Positions 20,154 to 28,978 are shown, counted from the first letter of the stretch. The stretch: 64,000 bases of DNA from Bacteroidales bacterium (GCA_015060385.1 SUYO01000007.1:354-64353); one strand, 5' to 3'. Notes: generated by a model from the letters alone, not told the origin. Made by a program: numbers and translations.

Positions 20154-21255
20154 TTACATGGAGTTTGAAGACGATCCTATCAAGGATCTGGATCTTGGGG
20201 GAGCCGGTGACGAGGTTGCTTACGAGGACGAGCAGCAGGAAATGTTCGAGCATTACCGCTTCGACATTTCCGCAGGTCAGGTGCCTATGCGCGTGGACAA
20301 GTATCTTGCGACCCATATGGAGTATACCTCGCGCCACCGCATCCAGCTTGCCATCAAGGCGGAATATATAAGGGTGAATGACAGGATAGTCAAGGCGAAC
20401 TATGTGATCCGTCCGGGAGATGTCATAAAGTTCGTGATGCCTTATCAGCGACGCGGACTGGAGATCCTTCCCGAGGCGATTCCTCTGAATATCGTACATG
20501 AGGATGACGACGTACTGGTTCTGAACAAGGAAGCGGGAATGGTCGTGCATCCGGGCCACGGGCATTTCAGCGGCACGCTGGTCAATGCCCTTGCCCACCA
20601 TCTGGGCATATCACAGGGCCCTGATGCCGAGGACGAAAGGATGGGAGTGCTGGTGCATCGTATTGACAAGGATACATCCGGACTTCTTGTGGTCGCGAAG
20701 AACGATGAGGCCCAGCTCGATCTGGCGAAGCAGTTCTTCGTACATTCCATCGAGCGGCGCTATGTGGCGATCGTATGGGGAAATCTAAAGGAAGATGAAG
20801 GAACGATCACAGGAAACATAGGACGAGACCCTAACGACCGTATGAGGTTCAGGGTCTTCCCTGACGGAGACCATGGAAAACATGCAGTGACCCACTACAA
20901 GGTCCTGGAAAGGTTCGGTTATGTGACTGTGGTCGAGTGCCGTCTCGAGACCGGACGAACCCATCAGATCCGTGTTCATTTCAACTGGATAGGTCATCCG
21001 CTATTCAACGATGAGCGCTATGACGGATCGGAGATCCGCAAGGGAACCATATATGCGAAGTACCGTCAGTTCATCGAGAACTGCTTCAGACTCCTGCCAC
21101 GCCAGGCTCTGCATGCAAAGACTCTCGGATTCGTACATCCGCGCACGAAGCAGATGGTGCGTTTCGATTCAAAGCTGCCTGAAGACATGCAGACCCTCAT
21201 CGACAAATGGCGCAAATACTCCGAGAATATGACCCAGTTCCTGGAGGAGGAATGA
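20146..21255 (+). CDS. RluA/RluD-family pseudouridine synthase
   Basis: S4-like N-terminus; VHRIDKDTSGLLVVAKN; LETGRTHQIRVH. Confidence 0.92.
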   Translation: MNNYMEFEDDPIKDLDLGGAGDEVAYEDEQQEMFEHYRFDISAGQVPMRVDKYLATHMEYTSRHRIQLAIKAEYIRVNDRIVKANYVIRPGDVIKFVMPYQRRGLEILPEAIPLNIVHEDDDVLVLNKEAGMVVHPGHGHFSGTLVNALAHHLGISQGPDAEDERMGVLVHRIDKDTSGLLVVAKNDEAQLDLAKQFFVHSIERRYVAIVWGNLKEDEGTITGNIGRDPNDRMRFRVFPDGDHGKHAVTHYKVLERFGYVTVVECRLETGRTHQIRVHFNWIGHPLFNDERYDGSEIRKGTIYAKYRQFIENCFRLLPRQALHAKTLGFVHPRTKQMVRFDSKLPEDMQTLIDKWRKYSENMTQFLEEE

Positions 21256-21292
21256 AAAAGGTGGGAAGCTAATCCAGCTTCCCACCTTTTTC
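21254..21292. terminator. Bidirectional terminator overlapping both convergent gene ends
   Basis: GAAAAAGGTGGGAAGCT-AATCC-AGCTTCCCACCTTTTTC perfect inverted repeat. Confidence 0.8.
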
Positions 21293-22837
21293 ATCGTAAA
21301 ACTCATTCTGCAGGACCGTGAAGTCGGTTGTCTCGACTACTTCGATCTTACATCTGTACTTCTTCTTCCATTTTCCGACTATCGAGGAGAAGAGACCTCT
21401 TGTCAGATAGGATCCGAGGATAGGGTTTACCTTGAGTGTAAGGTTCGTGAGCTTCTTTTCTTTCACATAGAATGCAAGCCTTCTCTCTATCGCCTCGTCT
21501 ATCACGACACTTGATGCTATCTTTCCGGTACCGTTGCAGACCGGACATACCTCCTGGGTATTAATCTCGGTTGCTGGACGGACTCTCTGCCTTGTGATCT
21601 GCATGAGACCGAATTTCGTAAGCGGAAGGACATTGTGCTTTGCCCTGTCCGGCTCCATCAGCTCAACCATCTTCTTGTATAGGGCGTTCTTGTGTTCGTT
21701 AGTCTCCATATCGATGAAGTCCACGATGACTATGCCTCCCATATCGCGAAGTCTGAGCTGTCGCGCGATTTCTTCGGCCGCATAGCAGTTGACGTCGAAG
21801 GTGTTCTGCTCCTGTTCCTTGTTCTTGGCGCGGGTACCGCTGTTGACGTCTATCACATGCAATGCTTCTGTGTGCTCGATCACAAGATATGCTCCCTGCT
21901 TTATTGGAACCACCTTTCCGAACGAACTCTTTATCTGTCTCGTTACTTCGAAGTGGTCAAAGATCGGTGCCTTATCTTTGTAAAGCTTCACGATCTTCTC
22001 CTGCTCCGGTGAGATCAGGGAGATGTACTTGCGGATTTCCTCAAAGATAGTCTCGTTGTTCACATAGACATTGGTGAACGAGTCGTTGAGAAGGTCTCTG
22101 AGGATCGTGGTTGTCTTGCTGTACTCAGTGAAGAGCAGCTGAACACTCTTGGATCTTGCCAGTTTCTTCCAGGAATTCTCCCATTTTTCAATCAGGGAGA
22201 TCACTTCCGCATCCAGAATCGCTGCATTCTTGCCTTCTGCAGCTGTGCGGATGATCGCTCCGTAGTTCTTAGGGAGTATGCTCCTTACAAGTGTCTCCAG
22301 TCTTCTTTTCTCCTCTTTCGAGGAAATCTTCTGGGATACGCTCACCTTCTCGGCGAAGGGGAGCAGTACGATGTTTCGTCCTGCCAATGAAATTTCTGCA
22401 GTCAGTCGTGACCCTTTTGTCGAAATCGGTTCCTTGACGATCTGGACAATGATCATCTGTCCCGGGGTGAGCACATTTTCTATGCGGCCTTCCTTCTCCA
22501 GGATCTTGCCGGGCTTGATGTGCTTGTAGATTCCCTTTGCATCCGTATTCGGGTTGAGTCTCTTGACGAATTCGTCAAAGGCCTCGAAGTAAAGTCCCAG
22601 ATCCAGATAATGGACAAATGCCTCCTTCTCATCTCCGATGTCGACGAAGGCAGCGTTCAGGGCCGGAAGTATCTTCTTGACTTTTCCGAGATATACATCT
22701 CCTACGGAAAAGTTGTGACCCTGGCTGGACTCCTTGTTCAGCTCGATCAGCCTGTGGTTTTCCATCAGTGCTATCGAGACTTCCGTTGAATTTACGTCAA
22801 CAATCAGATCTTTTACAGACTCCATCAGGAATTTCAA
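21269..22837 (-). CDS. rng: Rne/Rng family ribonuclease (RNase G type)
   Basis: S1-like N-terminus, IVIVDFIDMETNEHKN, CPVCNGTGKI zinc-link. Confidence 0.93.
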   Translation of the reverse strand: MKFLMESVKDLIVDVNSTEVSIALMENHRLIELNKESSQGHNFSVGDVYLGKVKKILPALNAAFVDIGDEKEAFVHYLDLGLYFEAFDEFVKRLNPNTDAKGIYKHIKPGKILEKEGRIENVLTPGQMIIVQIVKEPISTKGSRLTAEISLAGRNIVLLPFAEKVSVSQKISSKEEKRRLETLVRSILPKNYGAIIRTAAEGKNAAILDAEVISLIEKWENSWKKLARSKSVQLLFTEYSKTTTILRDLLNDSFTNVYVNNETIFEEIRKYISLISPEQEKIVKLYKDKAPIFDHFEVTRQIKSSFGKVVPIKQGAYLVIEHTEALHVIDVNSGTRAKNKEQEQNTFDVNCYAAEEIARQLRLRDMGGIVIVDFIDMETNEHKNALYKKMVELMEPDRAKHNVLPLTKFGLMQITRQRVRPATEINTQEVCPVCNGTGKIASSVVIDEAIERRLAFYVKEKKLTNLTLKVNPILGSYLTRGLFSSIVGKWKKKYRCKIEVVETTDFTVLQNEFYDEKGGKLD

Positions 22838-22857
22838 TGATAAGATTATTTCAAAAT

Positions 22858-22888
22858 AAAGAGGCCGACCAACCTGGTCAGCCTCTTT
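22858..22888 (-). terminator. Terminator-like hairpin downstream of the 30-aa basic protein gene
   Basis: AAAGAGGCYGACCA...TGGTCAGCCTCTTT inverted repeat with T-rich end on the minus strand. Confidence 0.6.
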
Positions 22889-22922
22889 AGCAGACTGCTA
22901 AAATGGCAGACACCGGGAGAAA

Positions 22923-23015
22923 TTACTTTCTCTTCTTGTGTCTGTTCTTACGCAGGCGCTTCTTACGCTTGTGCGTAGCCATCTTGTGCCTTTTATGCTT
23001 CTTTCCGTTTGGCAT
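22923..23015 (-). CDS. 30-aa highly basic small ribosomal protein, bS22/mS38-like (AURKAIP1/COX24-type)
   Basis: MPNGKKHKRHKMATHKRKKRLRKNRHKKRK*; missed by the ORF track because of size; own downstream hairpin. Confidence 0.75.
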   Translation of the reverse strand: MPNGKKHKRHKMATHKRKKRLRKNRHKKRK

Positions 23016-23051
23016 AATTAAAAAGGTTTTAAAAAAGTATTATTGTTGTAA

Positions 23052-23324
23052 TTATTTTACCTGGTTGACGAACACCTTTGCTGGCTTGAAAGCCGGAATG
23101 TTGTGAGCAGGAATAGTCATAGTGGTGTTCTTTGTGATGTTTCTAGCTGCCTTCTCTGCTCTATGCTTGATGATGAAGCTGCCGAAACCTCTGAGATATA
23201 CAGGGTTACCCTTAGAAAGGGATCCCTTTACGCTTTCCATGAAAGACTCAACGACAATCTGAACTGTTGCCTTCTCAATGCCGGTTGCCTTTGCAACTTC
23301 ATTTACGATCTCTGCCTTTGTCAT
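23052..23324 (-). CDS. HU family DNA-binding protein
   Basis: MTKAEIVNEVAKATGIEKATVQIVVESFMESVK...RGFGSFIIKHRAEKAARNI. Confidence 0.93.
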   Translation of the reverse strand: MTKAEIVNEVAKATGIEKATVQIVVESFMESVKGSLSKGNPVYLRGFGSFIIKHRAEKAARNITKNTTMTIPAHNIPAFKPAKVFVNQVK

Positions 23325-23466
23325 AACTTATTTACTTTTAAAAAATTAATTCAATAAATTTTTGTCGATATAGCTCGCAAAGATAGGCTGAATTTTTCAA
23401 ATTGACAAATTACTTTTATGTAAATCGTCAAAAAATCTGATGCTGCCCGATTTACCTATGTGAACG

Positions 23467-23497
23467 TTTGTTTTTCGACTTTTTTTTTATAGTTTTA
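23467..23497 (+). promoter_or_regulatory. Bacteroidota-type promoter upstream of the 47-aa ORF
   Basis: TTTG-N19-TAGTTTTA (7/8 in the -7 box). Confidence 0.5.
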
Positions 23498-23528
23498 CCG
23501 ATTATTATCTATAATCACATAATTAAAC

Positions 23529-23672
23529 ATGAAGACAGAAACACTTAACTATCAGGCACCGCAGGCGAAAGTAGTGCTTTTGGTGCCGGAATGCTGCTTG
23601 CTTACAGCCAGCGGACTGGAGTCAGGAACAGAAGGACTTGATCTTGATTTTGCAGACGATCTTGAATGGTAA
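23529..23672 (+). CDS. Short peptide (47 aa) with C-terminal DDLEW, upstream of a fimbrillin-like lipoprotein
   Basis: MKTETLNYQAPQAKVVLLVPECCLLTASGLESGTEGLDLDFADDLEW*; similar to 52017..52145; stop overlaps the first possible ATG of the next ORF. Confidence 0.6.
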   Translation: MKTETLNYQAPQAKVVLLVPECCLLTASGLESGTEGLDLDFADDLEW

Positions 23673-23680
23673 TCTTTAAA

Positions 23681-25144
23681 ATGGACAAGAACATGAAATC
23701 AAGATATATCTTAATGTCGGTCGCTGCAGCAGCGATGACATTCGTTTCCTGCGTAAAGGAAAACATCAATGATATTAAGTTTTCAGAAGTGACTCTCAAT
23801 GCTGTTACGGAAGGCAGTCAGACAAAGACAGCTCTTACAGGCTTTGCTGATGTAGTCTGGGCTACAGGTGATCAGATCGCTGTATATGACGGTGCAGCTT
23901 TCACAGACTTCACACTCTCATCAGGTGTCGGAACCGCTTCTGCTGGTTTCTCTGGAACTCTTGCTGAGGGTAAGACAGCAGAAGCTGCCGTATATCCTGC
24001 TTCAGCGAAGGGTACTGACATGACTACTGTCAAGTATCCTGCAGAGTATGCTTATTCTGAAATGGGAGTGAATGCCCCTATGGTTGCTTCAGTGGTTGAG
24101 GGTGTCCTCCAGTTCAAGCATGTTGGTGGAGTCGTAAAGTTTGACGTAGGCAACATTCCTCCGACAGCTGCAGGTTTCGTATTTACAGCAAACAGCAAGA
24201 TCACTGGCAGTTTCGCTGTTACCGGAGATGCAGTTTCAACTACAGCTGGCGCAGCTGAGTCTGTAAAGATCACTTTCACTCCGGCTTCAATGAAGTCAGC
24301 CGTGTTCATGGTACCTCTTCCTACCGGCACATACACCGGTTTCAGCGTGAAGTTCGTTGATGCATCAGATGCTGCTATTGCAGGAACTGTCAAGGAGAAA
24401 GCTGATTATAGCTTTACAATTGCCCGCAAGCAGCTCCTCACTTTCCCTGCATTTGTAGACAACACTACTCCTGCAAGCAAGGTTCTTTGGGAAGGAGAGA
24501 ATGAATATGAAAGTTGGAATAATGCCCTCCAGCATTTTGCATATGGAGGACCTGTCCCTGAACTTTATGAAGGTGATATCCTGCGATTCCATTATACAGC
24601 AACAGAGTCTGCTGGTCTTCAGTTAGCGAACCCAAATGATTGGACAGAAAAGTATTATCAGAATTTTAATGTTTCTGCATCGAATACTACACTTGATGTT
24701 AATGTGACGGCTGACATGGTGGCTAAGATTAAAGCAAGTAACGGATTTATTGTTGAAGGATCTAAACTCACATTGACAAAGATTGAGCAGGTTACGTCAC
24801 CTGTCGCTGAAACTGTTCTTTGGACTGGAAGCCAGACGATAAGTGGTTTTTCATGGTTTGAAGGATATAATTATAATCCTGAATATGGCTTTAATGGTGA
24901 GTTGCCTATCGAATATAAGGTGGGTGATTGTCTCTGCTTTTATCTTGAGGCTCTTGACAGTGGTTATACAGCTGTAAATATATGTAAGGGATATGATGGT
25001 GGAGCTATTGTAGCAAGCTGTGGTGGTCTGACTGATTATGGAGAAATAAAAATTACTCAAGATATTCTCGATCAGTTGGCAGGTGAAACGCCAAGAATTG
25101 CTATTAATCACATGACTCTTAAGAAGATTACACTCAAGAGGTAA
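23681..25144 (+). CDS. Fimbrillin-like lipoprotein
   Basis: Lipobox AAAMTFVSC; fimbrillin-like 'TKTALTGFADVVWATGDQIAVYDGAAFTDFTL'; start could also be 23666 or 23693. Confidence 0.65.
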   Translation: MDKNMKSRYILMSVAAAAMTFVSCVKENINDIKFSEVTLNAVTEGSQTKTALTGFADVVWATGDQIAVYDGAAFTDFTLSSGVGTASAGFSGTLAEGKTAEAAVYPASAKGTDMTTVKYPAEYAYSEMGVNAPMVASVVEGVLQFKHVGGVVKFDVGNIPPTAAGFVFTANSKITGSFAVTGDAVSTTAGAAESVKITFTPASMKSAVFMVPLPTGTYTGFSVKFVDASDAAIAGTVKEKADYSFTIARKQLLTFPAFVDNTTPASKVLWEGENEYESWNNALQHFAYGGPVPELYEGDILRFHYTATESAGLQLANPNDWTEKYYQNFNVSASNTTLDVNVTADMVAKIKASNGFIVEGSKLTLTKIEQVTSPVAETVLWTGSQTISGFSWFEGYNYNPEYGFNGELPIEYKVGDCLCFYLEALDSGYTAVNICKGYDGGAIVASCGGLTDYGEIKITQDILDQLAGETPRIAINHMTLKKITLKR

Positions 25145-25166
25145 TAGTTAATATTCTTCAAATGAC

Positions 25167-25198
25167 AGGCCGCCCGGGAACGGGCGGCCTTGTTTTTT
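25167..25198 (+). terminator. Rho-independent terminator
   Basis: AGGCCGCCCG-GGAA-CGGGCGGCCT-TGTTTTTT. Confidence 0.85.
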
Positions 25199-25247
25199 CT
25201 GGGGGCAGCCGGAAGGGGAAATCTGACAGTAAGTCATATGTATAGTG

Positions 25248-25345
25248 CTGTCGGGCAGTTGGCACAGAGATTGACCATATATGTGTCCGACATGATGAAT
25301 GGGGAAACTCTGCCATTTTGGCAGATATCCTGTCGTGTCAGACAG
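25248..25345 (+). promoter_or_regulatory. Cluster of CTGYC...GRCAG dyads upstream of lon
   Basis: CTGTCGGGCAG (25248), CTGCCATTTTGGCAG (25310), CTGTCGTGTCAGACAG (25330). Confidence 0.45.
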
Positions 25346-25362
25346 TAAATAGAATAAAAATA

Positions 25363-27771
25363 ATGAAATATATGAAACCATTAATGAATGACATCTTATC
25401 CGCCGCTGGCGCAGAAGTGAGCATCATTCCGGTGATGCAGGGAGAGGGCATGATGAAGGTCGATGAGTCGCAGCTGCCGGATTCTTTGCCTATTCTTGCC
25501 CTGAGGAATGCGGTCCTTTTTCCTGGAACCGTCTTCCCGATCACCATCGGAAGGGAGAAATCCATCCGTCTTATTGAAGATGCAGAACACAACAACACAT
25601 TCATCGGCGCGGTGCCGCAGAACGACCTGTCGGTCGAGGACCCGCGCAAGGATGACCTCTATGGATATGGAACCGTAGCGAAGATTGTCAAGACTCTCGA
25701 GATGCCAGACGGTACGATAACCGCCATCCTCCAGGGATACAAGCGCTTCGAGGTGGAAAGCATATATGACTATGAACCATATATGATAGGTCGTGTGCGA
25801 TATCTGGACGACATCGCGCCGGAACCTGATGTACAGACCCGTATGATCGCCGAATCCCTCAAGGAAAAGGCTGTCCAGATCATCAAGTCTTCGACTTTCG
25901 TGCCTCGCGAGGCTGCGAATGCCCTGAAGGGGATCGAGAACTTCGAGTTCCTCGTGAACTTCATCGCTACGACGGTCGAGGTTGAGAATTTCATGGACAA
26001 GGTCGAACTCCTGCAGTACGGCGATGTAAGCACAAGGGCCATGAAGCTCCTGTCGGTTCTTGATACCCAGGTCGAACTCCAGAAGATCAAGCAGGAGATC
26101 AACCAGAAGGTAAAGACCGAGATCGACCAGCAGCAGAGGGAATACTACCTCAACAACCAGCTCAAGACCATCCAGGAAGAGCTCGGTATGGACGATATGG
26201 AGGAGTTCGCCCAGCTCAGGGCGCGCGCCGAGGAGAAGGAATGGAGTCAGGAAATCCAGGATATCTTTGAAAAGGAGATGGCGAAGCTCGAGAGGTACAA
26301 CCCGAGCTCGCCTGACTACAGCATACAGTACAACTACATCCAGTTCATGCTGGATCTGCCATGGGGCAGGAAGTCTGTGGACAATCTTGACCTGAAGAAC
26401 GCGAAGACGGTCCTGGATGAGGACCATTACGGTCTTGAGAAGGTAAAGGAAAGGATCATGGAGTATCTCGCTGTCCTGAAACTGAAGGGTGACCTCAAGT
26501 CTCCTATCCTCTGCCTCTACGGCCCTCCGGGAGTCGGAAAGACCAGTCTCGGAAAGTCCATTGCAAGGGCACTCGGACGCAAGTATGTGCGTATCGCCCT
26601 CGGCGGCGTTCATGACGAGTCGGAGATCCGCGGTCACAGGAAGACCTATGTAGGTGCCCTTCCGGGTCGTATCCTGAACGGAATCAACCGTGCCGGAACA
26701 TCGAATCCTGTGATCGTGCTTGACGAGGTGGACAAGCTCAGCAGCGACTTCAAGGGTGACCCTTCATCGGCTCTGCTCGAGGCCCTCGATCCGGAGCAGA
26801 ACACTGCCTTCCATGATAATTATCTGGACATCGACTATGATCTTTCAAATGTGATGTTCATCACTACCGCCAACAATATCGACACGATCCAGCCGGCTCT
26901 CAAGGACCGTATGGAGATGATCAATGTAAGCGGATATCTTGCAGAGGAGAAGATGGAAATCGCCAAGAACTATCTGATCCCGAAGCAGTTGAAGGAACAT
27001 GGCCTGAAGATCGGTGACATCCGTCTCGGCAAGGATACCGTAAGGACGATCATAGACGAGTATACCCGTGAATCCGGAGTGCGCGGTCTTGAGAAGCAGA
27101 TAGCGAAGATCGCCCGTGTGAGCGTCAGGAAGATGGCGATGGGCGAGAAATACTACAAGAGCATAAAGCCTGAGCATCTTCGTGAATATCTCGGTCTTCC
27201 GACAAATTCACATGACATTCAGAAGGGAAATGAAGCTCCGGGAGTTGTTACCGGACTTGCCTGGACTTCGATGGGCGGTGAGATCCTCTTCATCGAGAGT
27301 TCGGTGAGCAAGGGCAAGGGCAATCTCTCGATGACCGGTAACCTCGGAGATGTGATGAAGGAATCTGCCCAGATAGCCTTCCAGTATATCAAGGCCCATC
27401 CTGAGATGACAGGCCTGTCGTATGAGGAGTTCATGGAAATGGACATCCATGTCCATGTACCGGAGGGTGCGGTGCCTAAGGATGGACCTTCAGCAGGTAT
27501 CACCATGGTGACCTCGATGGTGTCCGCATACCGCGGCCAGAAGGTCAGGAGCGGTATTGCCATGACGGGGGAGATGACCCTGCGCGGCCGTGTGCTTCCT
27601 GTCGGCGGAATCAAGGAGAAGATACTCGCGGCAAAGAGGTCGGGCATCCATACGATCGTGATTTCCAAGGAGAATCGAAAAGATGTCGAGGATATAAAGG
27701 AAATTTACATAAAAGGTCTTACCTTTGTCTATGTTGATACGATTCAGGATGTGATCGACATGTCATTCTGA
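25363..27771 (+). CDS. lon: ATP-dependent protease La (Lon)
   Basis: GPPGVGKTSLGKSIARALGR Walker A; PKDGPSAGIT catalytic Ser; LON N-domain; start taken at MKYMKPLMND, ORF opens at 25318. Confidence 0.95.
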   Translation: MKYMKPLMNDILSAAGAEVSIIPVMQGEGMMKVDESQLPDSLPILALRNAVLFPGTVFPITIGREKSIRLIEDAEHNNTFIGAVPQNDLSVEDPRKDDLYGYGTVAKIVKTLEMPDGTITAILQGYKRFEVESIYDYEPYMIGRVRYLDDIAPEPDVQTRMIAESLKEKAVQIIKSSTFVPREAANALKGIENFEFLVNFIATTVEVENFMDKVELLQYGDVSTRAMKLLSVLDTQVELQKIKQEINQKVKTEIDQQQREYYLNNQLKTIQEELGMDDMEEFAQLRARAEEKEWSQEIQDIFEKEMAKLERYNPSSPDYSIQYNYIQFMLDLPWGRKSVDNLDLKNAKTVLDEDHYGLEKVKERIMEYLAVLKLKGDLKSPILCLYGPPGVGKTSLGKSIARALGRKYVRIALGGVHDESEIRGHRKTYVGALPGRILNGINRAGTSNPVIVLDEVDKLSSDFKGDPSSALLEALDPEQNTAFHDNYLDIDYDLSNVMFITTANNIDTIQPALKDRMEMINVSGYLAEEKMEIAKNYLIPKQLKEHGLKIGDIRLGKDTVRTIIDEYTRESGVRGLEKQIAKIARVSVRKMAMGEKYYKSIKPEHLREYLGLPTNSHDIQKGNEAPGVVTGLAWTSMGGEILFIESSVSKGKGNLSMTGNLGDVMKESAQIAFQYIKAHPEMTGLSYEEFMEMDIHVHVPEGAVPKDGPSAGITMVTSMVSAYRGQKVRSGIAMTGEMTLRGRVLPVGGIKEKILAAKRSGIHTIVISKENRKDVEDIKEIYIKGLTFVYVDTIQDVIDMSF

Positions 27772-27795
27772 GGAGCGTAGCGACGTGAGAATCTT
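27762..27795 (+). repeat. Palindromic element, family A copy 2 (lon-ung junction, provides the lon stop codon)
   Basis: ATGTCATTCTGAGGAGCGTAGCGACGTGAGAATCTT; ATTCT/AGAAT stem; TGA stop of lon is inside it and the ung ATG follows directly. Confidence 0.65.
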
Positions 27796-28467
27796 ATGGT
27801 AGATGTACGCATAGAGAAAAGCTGGAAAGACGCGCTGGCGGATGAGTTCGGGAAACCGTACTTCGAATCGCTGGTGCGTTATCTGCATTCTGAAAAGTCT
27901 GCAGGTCGGAAGATATATCCTCCAGGCAGTCAGATTTTCAGAGCCTTTGAACTTACTCCTCTGGAGAACCTGAAGGTGGTGATTCTTGGACAGGATCCAT
28001 ACCATGGCCCGGGTCAGGCTCACGGTCTGTCATTTTCGGTGTCGGCCGGTGTGCCTGCTCCTCCGTCCCTGAAGAATATCTTCAAGGAAATCGAGTCAGA
28101 TCTTGGGGTGAAGATGAGCGGGTATCCTGATCTTGAGAAATGGGCACGTCAGGGCGTTCTACTTCTCAATGCAGTGCTGACTGTCCGTGCAGGTGAACCT
28201 ACCTCCCACAGCAAGATCGGCTGGCAGGAATTTACTGATGCCGTGATCCGCTATATATCAGATAATTGTGAGGGTGTGGTGTTTCTGCTTTGGGGCAATT
28301 TCGCAAGAACCAAGAGCGCTTTGATAGACCACTCGAAGCATCATGTACTGGAGGCTGCCCATCCTTCGCCTCTGGCACGTGGCGCCTTCTTCGGCTGCCG
28401 ACATTTCTCGCAGACGAACGCCCTACTCGCTGGTATGGGTAAGTCGTTGATTGATTGGAAGTTATAG
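27796..28467 (+). CDS. ung: Uracil-DNA glycosylase
   Basis: VVILGQDPYHGPGQAHGLSFSV; HPSPLARGAFFGCRHFSQTN. Confidence 0.96.
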   Translation: MVDVRIEKSWKDALADEFGKPYFESLVRYLHSEKSAGRKIYPPGSQIFRAFELTPLENLKVVILGQDPYHGPGQAHGLSFSVSAGVPAPPSLKNIFKEIESDLGVKMSGYPDLEKWARQGVLLLNAVLTVRAGEPTSHSKIGWQEFTDAVIRYISDNCEGVVFLLWGNFARTKSALIDHSKHHVLEAAHPSPLARGAFFGCRHFSQTNALLAGMGKSLIDWKL

Positions 28468-28468
28468 G

Positions 28469-28515
28469 ATTAGCCTGCCGCCCCGGGGCGGCAGGCTAAT
28501 AGTGTAAATTGTTGA
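28469..28515 (+). repeat. Family B palindrome, copy 1
   Basis: ATTAGCCTGCCGCCCC|GGGGCGGCAGGCTAAT perfect 32-bp palindrome plus shared flank TAAATTGTTGAATAT. Confidence 0.75.
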
Positions 28516-28517
28516 AT

Positions 28518-28976
28518 ATGAAGAGAATAGCAATGTTTCCCGGATCATTCGATCCTTTTACTGCCGGTCATCTGAATATCCTGAAGAGGGCCTTGACGAT
28601 GTTCGATGAGGTAGTGGTGGCTGTCGGTGTGAACATAGACAAGAGAGGATTCTTCCCGAATGAGAAGAGGATAGATATAATCAGGCAGGCAACTGTCGGG
28701 CTTGATGGAGTGAGTGTCATCCAGTATGATAACCTTACAATCGACAAATGTCGTGAACTTGGCATCAGGCATATAGTGCGTGGAGTGAGGAACATGATCG
28801 ATTTTGAGACAGAAAGGTCGATAGCTGATGCAAACCGTAAGCTGGCTCCGGATATCGAGACCATCATAATCCCTACAGCCCAGGAGTTTGCACATATATC
28901 GTCGACCGCGGTAAGGGATCTCTTGAAACATGGTGGTGACACATCTCTTTTTGTTCCCGAAGGTGTAGAATTATAA
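28518..28976 (+). CDS. coaD: Phosphopantetheine adenylyltransferase
   Basis: MKRIAMFPGSFDPFTAGHLNILKRA; VRGVRNMIDFETE; SSTAVRDL. Confidence 0.95.
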   Translation: MKRIAMFPGSFDPFTAGHLNILKRALTMFDEVVVAVGVNIDKRGFFPNEKRIDIIRQATVGLDGVSVIQYDNLTIDKCRELGIRHIVRGVRNMIDFETERSIADANRKLAPDIETIIIPTAQEFAHISSTAVRDLLKHGGDTSLFVPEGVEL

Positions 28977-28978
28977 CA

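Noticed and set aside
25259-25274. TTGGCACAGAGATTGA, sigma-54-like site upstream of lon
   Set aside because: The essential GC of the -12 element is GA here; only a partial match.
25396-26637. 413-aa antisense ORF opposite lon, and other long antisense ORFs (e.g. 3499..4335, 37999..38742)
   Set aside because: They overlap strongly supported genes on the other strand, have low-complexity shadow-ORF composition and no recognisable domains.
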